From NCBI GenBank assembly GCA_016206635.1, contig JACQRF010000107.1, positions 1-6,377 on the forward strand: DNA of 6,377 nt, given 5' to 3'. How positions within the stretch are numbered: position 1 is the stretch's first letter; each line of letters begins with the position of its first letter. This stretch comes from Candidatus Omnitrophota bacterium. Lineage in GTDB: Bacteria; Omnitrophota; Gorgyraeia; 1-14-0-20-64-10; JACQQZ01. A model generated the notes under the pieces. That model had not been told where the DNA came from. It did no database searches and saw only the letters and a list, made by a program, of their open reading frames with translations. The translations under genes were made by a program, and so were the position numbers. Positions 1 to 6,100 of the stretch are shown here, one piece after another.

Positions 1-20
1 CCACCCCCCTCACCCTCTCT

Positions 21-43
21 CCCTCTCCCCGCCGGGGAGAGGG
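21..43 (-). terminator. Hairpin just after bioF, possible terminator or REP-like repeat
   Basis: CCCTCTCCCC (21-30) and GGGGAGAGGG (34-43) make a 10-bp stem with a three-base loop, beginning two bases past the bioF TGA. No U-run follows on the minus strand (AGAGAGGGTGAGGGG), so it is not a canonical Rho-independent terminator. The flanking pyrimidine-rich repeats on the plus strand (CCCTCTCT, CCCTCTCC) suggest a low-complexity dispersed repeat. It could protect the 3' end of the mRNA. Whether the operon continues beyond base 1 cannot be seen. Confidence 0.55.
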
Positions 44-45
44 GG

Positions 46-1224
46 TCATAGTTCGCCTCGATGCACGAGGGCGGCGATCTTCACCAGCGCCTCATCCAGC
101 TCTTCCGCGGCATGGGTCGCCATCACCGTCGTGCGGATGCGGGCCGCTCCCTCGGGGACAGTGGGCGGCCGGATGCCTGGCGCGTAGATGCCGGCGTGCT
201 GCAATGCCTGCGCCACCGCCATCGTCCGCGCCGTGTCGCCCAAGAGAATCGGCACAATCGGCGTGGCATTCGAGACCAACGGCAGCCCGAGCCGCGTCAA
301 GCCATCCGTCCATTGCGCCTGCCGCGCCCACAGCGCCTGCCGGAGCGCCGGCTCCTCCTGCACGACGCGGATCGCCGCCAGCGCCGCGGCGGCGGCGGGC
401 GGCGGCAGCGCCGTCGTGTAGATGAAGGCGCGGGCCGTGTTGCGCAGATACTCGATCAGCGTGGTCGAGCCGGCGATAAACCCACCGAGCGAGCCGAACG
501 CCTTCGAGAGCGTGCCCATTTGAATCACGCCATCTGTCGGCGCCATCCCGACATGCTCCAGCGCCCCCCGCCCCGTCGCGCCGAGGACGCCGGCGCCATG
601 GGCATCATCCACCAGCAGCCAGGCGTCGTGTGCGCGGCAAACGTCCCAGAGCGCTGGCAACGGGGCGAGATCGCCGTCCATCGAGAAGACGCTGTCGGTG
701 ACGACCAGGGTGCGGCGCGCCCCGCGGCGTCGGGCGAGGAGCGCTCGCAGGCGCTCGACGTCGCCGTGCGGGTAGACGCGGAAGGTGGCGCGGCTCAGCC
801 GGCAGGCGTCAATCAGGCTGGCATGCGCCAAGCGATCGGCGATCACCAGATCGCCGGGGCCGACGAGCGCGGTGATCGCGCCAAGATTCGCCATGTAGCC
901 GGTCGGGAAGACCAGCGCGGCCTCGGTCTGCTTGAACGCGGCGAGCGCGGTTTCCAATTGCTCATGGATCGCCAGATGGCCGGCGATCAGCCGCGAGGCG
1001 CCGGCGCCGGTCCCGTACTGCCGGAGCGCGTCCGCCGCCGCCCCGACGACGCGCGGATGCGTCGTCAAGCCCAGATAGTTGTTCGAGGCGAGATTGAGGT
1101 AGTCGCGCCCGTCAATGGCCAGATGCGGGCTGGAGGCGCCCTCTACTCGCCGCACCGACCGGTACAGGCCGGCCGCGCGGCGCTCATCCAGCGCTGCCGC
1201 CAACCCAAAGGGGTCAGACCCCAC
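46..1224 (-). CDS. bioF: 8-amino-7-oxononanoate synthase (BioF), PLP enzyme of biotin synthesis
   Basis: BioF condenses a pimeloyl thioester (pimeloyl-ACP or -CoA) with L-alanine, releasing CO2 and giving 8-amino-7-oxononanoate, the first step of biotin ring assembly in the cytoplasm. The 392-residue product is of normal family length and has the alpha-oxoamine synthase hallmarks: YLNLASNNYLGL near residues 42-53, GTGAGASRLIAGH at 71-83, VDDAHGAGVLG with the cofactor-contacting Asp and His at about 207 and 209, and GTLSKAFGSLGG with the PLP-binding Lys at 241. The chosen start is a GTG at 1222-1224, the only suitable in-frame start next to the conserved N-terminal helix (DPFGLAAALDERRAAGLYRS). 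The open frame runs on to 1311 but that extension lies inside the preceding gene and lacks homology-like features. The start overlaps the reductase stop by 11 bases and has only a weak ribosome site, which suggests translational coupling. The function is close to certain; the exact start is less so. Confidence 0.96.
   Translation of the reverse strand: MGSDPFGLAAALDERRAAGLYRSVRRVEGASSPHLAIDGRDYLNLASNNYLGLTTHPRVVGAAADALRQYGTGAGASRLIAGHLAIHEQLETALAAFKQTEAALVFPTGYMANLGAITALVGPGDLVIADRLAHASLIDACRLSRATFRVYPHGDVERLRALLARRRGARRTLVVTDSVFSMDGDLAPLPALWDVCRAHDAWLLVDDAHGAGVLGATGRGALEHVGMAPTDGVIQMGTLSKAFGSLGGFIAGSTTLIEYLRNTARAFIYTTALPPPAAAAALAAIRVVQEEPALRQALWARQAQWTDGLTRLGLPLVSNATPIVPILLGDTARTMAVAQALQHAGIYAPGIRPPTVPEGAARIRTTVMATHAAEELDEALVKIAALVHRGEL
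1210..1222. repeat. GGGGTCAGACCCC palindrome at the SDR stop / bioF start
   Basis: GGGGTC-A-GACCCC has six-base arms around one central base. On the minus strand it supplies the last two residues and the TGA stop of the reductase, the last base of the bioF GTG start, and bioF codons 2-5 (GSDP). The motif resembles a dispersed REP-like palindrome (from memory), suggesting that inserted or duplicated repeat sequence shaped both protein ends. With only 13 bases, chance is not excluded by this window alone. Confidence 0.7.
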
Positions 1225-1930
1225 GGCTGTCCACGTGAAAAATCTGGCCGGTGATCCCGCGGCACCGGTCCGACAAGAGCCACACCGCCAGATCGGCGGC
1301 CACTTCGGCATCGGCCAGCGTCCCGGTCGCGCTGGCGGCGCGGGCCCGCGCCCACCCGTCCGGCGGGACGGTCTCCGTCATCCGCGACGGGGTGAAGCCG
1401 GGGCACAACGCGTTCACCTCCACCCCCCACGGGCCAACTTCCCGCGCGAGCGACCGCGTGAATCCGAGCAGGCCGGCCTTCGCCGCGCTGTAGCTGGCCT
1501 GGCCGAACCGCCCGTGCAGACCCGCCATTGACAGCACGGTGATGATCTTGCCGAGACGGTGGTACTGCATGGAGGGCAACACGGCCTGCGCGGCGTGGAA
1601 GGTCCCGGTCAGATGGCTGGCGATCACGCCGGACCACTCGGCGTCGGTCATCTTCACCAGCGTGCGGTCGGCTACGGTCCCAGCGGCCGTCACCAACCCG
1701 TCAATCTGCCCCGTGCGGGCGGCGGCTTTCGCCACCCACTGCTGCACCGGTTCACATTGGGTGACATTGACTTGCTCGAGGAGATCGGCCGGGCACTGCG
1801 ATGGGTCGGGATGATGCGTCAGGTACGTGCCGGCGACCCACGCCCCCTCGCGCTTGGCGGCGCGCACGATCGCGCTGCCGATCGCGCCGCTGGCCCCGGT
1901 GACCAAGATCACCTTGCCGCGGAGCCCCAT
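1214..1930 (-). CDS. Short-chain dehydrogenase/reductase (FabG-like) inside the biotin operon
   Basis: This is a 238-residue classical SDR, predicted to be a cytosolic NAD(P)H-dependent oxidoreductase. The Rossmann motif TGASGAIG is at residues 11-18, and catalytic Ser134, Tyr147 and Lys151 (YSAAK) have standard spacing. Two usual positions differ: the NNAG motif reads TAAG (81-84), and the tetrad Asn (NLxG) is His106 in SHLTGTF. His here, with a later SRMTETVPP (182-190), recalls the (3R)-hydroxyacyl-CoA dehydrogenase unit of multifunctional enzyme type 2 (from memory), so an acyl-CoA or acyl-ACP substrate is plausible. Its place between bioB and bioF suggests a dedicated 3-oxoacyl reductase for the pimeloyl precursor, which is inference. 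The ATG at 1928-1930 puts the glycine motif at the usual distance, but no Shine-Dalgarno is visible: the preceding bases are TATTATTTCTG, right after a strong palindrome. The usual HVDGG end is replaced by HVDSRGV, where a second palindrome supplies the stop codon. Confidence 0.92.
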   Translation of the reverse strand: MGLRGKVILVTGASGAIGSAIVRAAKREGAWVAGTYLTHHPDPSQCPADLLEQVNVTQCEPVQQWVAKAAARTGQIDGLVTAAGTVADRTLVKMTDAEWSGVIASHLTGTFHAAQAVLPSMQYHRLGKIITVLSMAGLHGRFGQASYSAAKAGLLGFTRSLAREVGPWGVEVNALCPGFTPSRMTETVPPDGWARARAASATGTLADAEVAADLAVWLLSDRCRGITGQIFHVDSRGV

Positions 1931-1937
1931 CAGAAAT

Positions 1938-1967
1938 AATAGGGACGGTTCTAGAACCGTCCCTATT
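1938..1967. repeat. 30-bp perfect palindrome across the bioB stop codon
   Basis: Bases 1938-1967 form an uninterrupted palindrome with 15-base arms centred between 1952 and 1953; the core is GGGACGGTTCT/AGAACCGTCCC. It contains the bioB TAG stop (1963-1965) and ends seven bases before the reductase ATG. In RNA it would form a long hairpin just ahead of a start codon that has no Shine-Dalgarno, followed by TATTATTT, so it could act as a partial terminator, a processing or stability hairpin, or a block on independent initiation. It resembles a dispersed REP-like family with GGGACGGTTCT (from memory). Confidence 0.92.
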
Positions 1968-2985
1968 TCGCCAGGGGCATCATGGCGGCCGGACGCGCCT
2001 CGCCGGGGTCGGGCGTGAAACCGAGGTCCTGGACGAGCTGGAGGTCCTCGGCCGGCTGGCGGCCGATCGTCGTGAGGTAGCTGCCGATGATGAGGCCGTT
2101 GGCCCCGCAGAGGAGGGCCAGCGACTGCAGGTCGCGGACGTTGGCCTCCCGCCCGCCGGCCAGCTCGATCACCGCCCACGGCAGAATGAGCCGGAAGATC
2201 GCCACGGTCTTGATCACCTCCAACGGCGCCGGCGGGGCGGCCTGCTCCAGCGGCGTGCCGGGGCGCGGATTGATCACGTTGACCGGCACGCACTCGACCC
2301 CGAGCTCGGCCAGCGCGAACGCCAGATCCAGCCGGCCTTCCGGCGTCTCGCCCAACCCGAGAATGCCGCCGGCGCACCGCTCCATCCCCTGGCGCTTGAG
2401 CTGCTTGAGCGTGTTCACGCGGTCCTGATAGGTGTGCGTCGTGCAGATGTTCGGGAAATTGGACTCGCAGGTCTCGAGGTTGTGATTGTACCGGGTCATG
2501 CCGGCCTCTTTGAGCGCCGCGAGCTGCTCATCGGTGACGAAGCCCAGCGAGCACTCCGGGGCCAGCGACGTCTGCTCGCGCACCCGCCGCACCGCCTCGG
2601 CGATCGTCGGCAGGTCACGGTCGCTCAAACCCCGCGTGGCGGTCACGATGCAGAACCGCTTGGCGCCGAATTGCTCCGCCTGGTGGGCCCGCTCCAGGAT
2701 CGCCAGCGGATCCATGAGGGGATACTTGGCGATATCGGTCTGGTGATGGCTGGACTGCGAGCAGTAGCCGCAGTTTTCGGCGCACTCGCCGGCCTTGGCA
2801 TTGACGAGGGCGCAGAGTTGGCACGACGTGCCGGTGTACTTGGCGCGCACGCGGGCGGCCCAACTACCGAGCTCGAGGATGTCGGCCGGGTCTGTGAGGG
2901 TCATCAGGGTGCTGGCTTCCTCGCGGGTGATGGTCCCGCCGCGCAGGACGTGCTCGCCGACCGAACGGATAAGAGTGGATGACAT
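1963..2985 (-). CDS. bioB: Biotin synthase (BioB), radical SAM enzyme
   Basis: BioB inserts sulfur into dethiobiotin to form biotin, using S-adenosylmethionine, a [4Fe-4S] cluster and a sacrificial [2Fe-2S] cluster. The 340-residue product has the radical SAM motif CAENCGYC (Cys68, Cys72, Cys75), YNHNLET at 166-172, GILGLGE at 207-213 and NVINPRPGTPL near 236-246. The [2Fe-2S] ligands of the E. coli enzyme have counterparts at Cys112 (RFCIVTATRG), Cys145 (PECSLGF), Cys204 (ERCAGG) and Arg279 (AGGRE), so the enzyme looks complete. The start is fixed by AGGAGG five bases before the ATG at 2983-2985; an in-frame extension to 3099 would run through the operator and promoter and is rejected. It is the first gene of the unit, directly behind a predicted BirA operator. 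Its TAG stop lies inside a 30-bp palindrome, followed by the reductase start after 32 bases. Confidence 0.98.
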   Translation of the reverse strand: MSSTLIRSVGEHVLRGGTITREEASTLMTLTDPADILELGSWAARVRAKYTGTSCQLCALVNAKAGECAENCGYCSQSSHHQTDIAKYPLMDPLAILERAHQAEQFGAKRFCIVTATRGLSDRDLPTIAEAVRRVREQTSLAPECSLGFVTDEQLAALKEAGMTRYNHNLETCESNFPNICTTHTYQDRVNTLKQLKRQGMERCAGGILGLGETPEGRLDLAFALAELGVECVPVNVINPRPGTPLEQAAPPAPLEVIKTVAIFRLILPWAVIELAGGREANVRDLQSLALLCGANGLIIGSYLTTIGRQPAEDLQLVQDLGFTPDPGEARPAAMMPLAK

Positions 2986-2990
2986 CGCTA

Positions 2991-2996
2991 CCTCCT
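2991..2996 (-). promoter_or_regulatory. Strong ribosome binding site of bioB
   Basis: The minus strand reads CAGGAGGTAGCG and then ATG. The AGGAGG core sits five bases before the start codon and decides the bioB start over the upstream in-frame extension. It is the only strong Shine-Dalgarno in the cluster; the next two genes lack a good one, which points to coupled translation from bioB onward. Confidence 0.9.
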
Positions 2997-3009
2997 GAGG
3001 TGTGCGACT

Positions 3010-3038
3010 ACGATGCCATTGAGACGGGGAATTGTCAA
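3010..3038 (-). promoter_or_regulatory. Promoter of the bioB-SDR-bioF unit, overlapping the BirA operator
   Basis: On the minus strand a consensus -35 TTGACA (3033-3038) is followed after 17 bases by CATCGT (3010-3015), a weak -10 that is preceded by TGG, an extended -10 element. Transcription would start near 3003, giving a leader of only about 18 bases before the bioB ATG. The -35 is part of the operator's proximal arm, which fits simple steric repression. The -35 is strong evidence; the -10 is a moderate match. Confidence 0.65.
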
Positions 3039-3066
3039 CCGCGCCGGCCACGACTGGTTGACAATT
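3030..3066 (-). promoter_or_regulatory. Predicted BirA biotin operator upstream of bioB
   Basis: A perfect inverted repeat, AATTGTCAACC at 3030-3040 and GGTTGACAATT at 3056-3066, is separated by 15 bases. This matches the known BirA operator layout (E. coli TTGTAAACC, about 15 bases, GGTTTACAA), with C and G in place of the central A and T. BirA is the biotin ligase that also acts as repressor when loaded with biotinoyl-AMP. The site lies 45 bases upstream of the bioB ATG, and its proximal arm contains the -35 hexamer, so occupancy would repress bioB and probably the reductase and bioF. Symmetry and position are seen directly; the binding protein is inferred, since birA is not in the window. 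Confidence 0.88.
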
Positions 3067-3073
3067 GGGTTTG

Positions 3074-3142
3074 ACAAACGGTGCCAGGCCCCCACACAAA
3101 CGGTGCCAGGCCCCTAAGAGCCCTGTGGGGGCCTGGCACCGT
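3074..3142. repeat. Three-copy GGTGCCAGGCCCC repeat array after the long gene
   Basis: Two direct copies of ACAAACGGTGCCAGGCCCC lie at 3074-3092 and 3096-3114 (22-base period), and an inverted copy lies at 3125-3142, seven bases past the stop of the long gene. In the minus-strand transcript the inverted copy can pair with the near copy (15 bp, 13-base loop, 3100-3114 with 3128-3142) or with the far copy (18 bp, 29-base loop, 3078-3095 with 3125-3142), but not with both. The right arm is followed by GTTTGT, a short U-rich stretch, so the hairpin may help end transcription of the long gene or protect its 3' end. The sequence resembles REP-type palindromes (GGTGCCAGGCACC class, from memory). Confidence 0.9.
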
Positions 3143-3148
3143 CGAGAG

Positions 3149-6100
3149 CTACGCTTGCGAGCGGGTGTCGAGGTCTTGGAAGATTTGGCGCGACAATGCT
3201 CTGTCGTTCCACAACATCTGGGGAATTCTCAGCAGTTGGTATACCTGTCGCAACGCTTTGTCAGGCGAGAGATCGAGGTGAATGTAGCGAGCGATGGTGA
3301 GCCGCTGCGCACCAGCCGCCCGCGTCATGTCCGTGAGACCCCCGGGGTTCCCGACATACTCGAAGGCGCGGATGCCGCGCGCCGCCACGGTGGCCGCGAG
3401 CCCGTCATACGTGGTGGTCGAGATCTTCGACCGGTCCGGGACGTACACCTGATCGCTCAGACCCCGCAATCCGCGAAGCGCCGGACAGTACGCGAGGGCT
3501 TCCGGGCCGATCACGATGGCGCGTCCGTGCAAATCGGCGTGCCCCAGGAACTCCGTCAAGCGCCGCGTGGCCTCCAGCGCGCGCCGCTCCACCGCCCCAT
3601 CCTCCTCCGCCCCGGCCGCCTCGGCGGCGCGATCCATCGCCGCCACCCGGTCCTCCTCCAGGCCGGCGGTGAGGCCGGCGGGGGACGACTCCAACGACTC
3701 GACCAACGTCACGTGGCCCCGTGGATCGATGGCGATGAAGAAGGGGCCATCGGCGTGGACCAACACGCGGCGGGGAGATTCAGCGGTGAGCCGGACCTGG
3801 TGGCCAGGGAAAGAGGCGATGACCTTGGGGGCATCGCGCTGCGATGCATCGACAAACAACGAGAGCTCGATGGGCCGCGGCGGGCCCTCGCCTTCGGCTG
3901 GGAACCAGCCTTGCCCCAATGGCGCGCCGTGGCGCTTGGCCTCCTTGACCACGGCCCGAACAGCCTCGAAATCGCTGGGCGTGGTCGCCTGCGAAGCGAC
4001 CGCCGGCAGCCCCCCGTGTTCGACCCTGTGGGCGAGGGCTCGGACCATCTCGAGACGGCGGGCCGCGGCCACGGCATTGAACACCGTTTCCGTCTGCCGC
4101 GCATCGTTCCGGTCACTGAACGGCTGGTTCGCCAGCACGAGCCGTATCAAGAGCTCATGGCTCACGGCCGGCGAGACCTTCAGCTTGGCGACAATCGGTT
4201 CGGCATATGCCGTGTTCAACAGCAACTCGGTGGCCAGCTCTGCGCTCAGCGCGGGGCGTCCGTCGTCGACGGCGATGGCCTGCAAGGCCGAGTCCAGTCG
4301 GGTCCGGACCATCTCCCTCGATGGCATGTCGAGATTCCACGCCCACAGGAACGCCCCTCCCGCGACATCCTGCGGTACCGAGAACGGCGGGATCGTGTCG
4401 GTCATCGCCGATCGCCAGAGGTCGAATCCCGAGAGGAAGCGCGGGGGGCGGTTCGTGACTTCCTCAAGACCGCTCTCGAAACCACTGAATGGTTGGCCCG
4501 GCGCCGCCGGAGGAGGGACGGCCGTGGTGGCCGCGGATGGGATGAGCGCGGCCGCCACGAACGCCTCGAGGGCCTTGCGGGCGGCCTGTTGCAGCGCCGG
4601 GAATCGCGCGCGTTCCGCATTGGCCCGCGTATTCGAAACGATGCCAGGATGGCGTCGAAGCGCCGGGAGGAATTCCGCATGCCCCGCCATCCAGCCCACG
4701 AGCTGTTGGGCCTGGACCTGGACTCGAGCGAGCAGCGAATCGGGAGCGCGCAGCACGGTGGGGTCGTAAAATGGCTGCGCCAGCGAGGCCACGCTCTCCA
4801 CGAGCGGCCCTCCCTGCCGGGCGAGCGGCGGCGGCAATACCTGTCCCTCAGCCGCCTGCAACCACTCATGGAGTTGCCGGAGCGCCCCGGCGCGCGCCGA
4901 GAGACTGCCCGCCTTCAGGTTGATGATCACCTGGCGGACTTCGGAAACGGTGGGGGCGATCCGATGATCAATGGGCCACCCGCCCAGGGCCTCGGGAGTG
5001 GCCAGGGGCTTGCCCGGGTGATGCCGCGCCTCCTCCAGACCGGCGGCGAGGCCGACGTGGGTTTTGATGCGGCCGATGAGCGCGGTGAACGCCTCGGCGC
5101 GGTCGGCGGGGGTGGGCCATGCGCGCTCGCTATCCCACGCGGCCAAGCGAGCTGCCACGCGGGGGGCGACGGTCGGCGCCAACTTGCCTTCGTCCCTGGC
5201 GCGCCGTAACCAGGCGACACTGTCCTCAAGATGCCGATAGAGAGCTCCCGGATCGATCGGCCCGCCTTCCGCCAGATGCTTCTCGATGATCCGGAGAATC
5301 CTGGGGGTCCAGGTCAGCAACGCCCGGTCGTGGGGCCCCCACCGGTGCAGGACAAGCCCCGGCTCATCCACCCCCAGGAGCGCTTCCAACTTGCGGGCGT
5401 TTGGGAATCCGGTGGCGACCGACTGGGGGCCCTGCGTGATGCGGGCCAACGCCTCGGCCATGGTTTCTTCCCGGCCCTCGACGAGGGCTTTTTCCAACGC
5501 CTTCGTCACACCACGCAAGGCGGTCAATCGAGCCAGGATCACCTCGGGAGGCGGCCTGGGGACCGCGCCCTCGGCCGTGGACCGCACCGTCCCGAAGACG
5601 TCAGGGCGGCGAGCCATCAACCGTTTCACCCGCTCGGCTTTCTTCGCCACCCGACCGTCGTGGGATGTGGTCAACGAAAGGACGGCGGTCGCCAACGCAT
5701 CCGCTTGGCGCTCAATCGCATCCGGCGCGCCGCGAGACCACGACCACCGGAGTGTGAGAAGCCAGCCATGGAGCGCCCGGAGCGCCTCGGTGTGCTCGCC
5801 CACGCCAGGAGATCGTAGCCCCACCAACACTCGCTGCACGGCCGCCATCCTGGCCACCGCGGCCTGCACCGGTTGCGCCAGGTCTCGATATTTGTGTTCT
5901 CGATCCCACAGGCTGTCCAACGCCAGCGCTGCCGTGGGCAGGGCGTCTTGAACGCGGTGGAGTGCCGCGTGCGGATCCGACGCCGCCGTGAACAGATCGG
6001 CTTTCATCGCCTCGGCCAATCGGGTCGCGGCCCCGGGAGTGGCGTCGTCCGATTGCCCCAGGGCGACCCAGACCTTCCCGACCACCTTGGCGTTCGTCGC

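Noticed and set aside
61..1254. 397-codon open frame on the plus strand
   Set aside because: It lies antisense to bioF, which has all family motifs. The composition is Arg/Gly/Gln-rich as expected of a shadow frame.
1225..1311. N-terminal extension of BioF to 1311
   Set aside because: It overlaps the end of the reductase and has no BioF-like residues. The GTG at 1224 fits the family length.
1931..2377. Long N-terminal extension of the reductase into bioB
   Set aside because: It is a shadow of bioB; the SDR fold starts five residues before KVILVTGASG, at the ATG at 1930.
3058..3076. Plus-strand promoters from TTGACA at 3058 and 3071
   Set aside because: No matching -10 at the proper distance was seen and no plus-strand gene follows. 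The first is simply the symmetric arm of the operator.
2986..3099. N-terminal extension of BioB by 38 codons
   Set aside because: It would translate the promoter and BirA operator, while a strong AGGAGG sits five bases before the downstream ATG.
3074..3142. CRISPR array
   Set aside because: Two direct copies with a three-base gap and one inverted copy are not a CRISPR layout, and no cas gene is present.
3065..5209. 714-codon open frame on the plus strand
   Set aside because: It is a shadow of the long minus-strand gene in high-GC DNA: very rich in Arg, Gly and Gln, with no recognisable motif, and it would start inside the bioB upstream region. The minus frame has ordered internal repeats.
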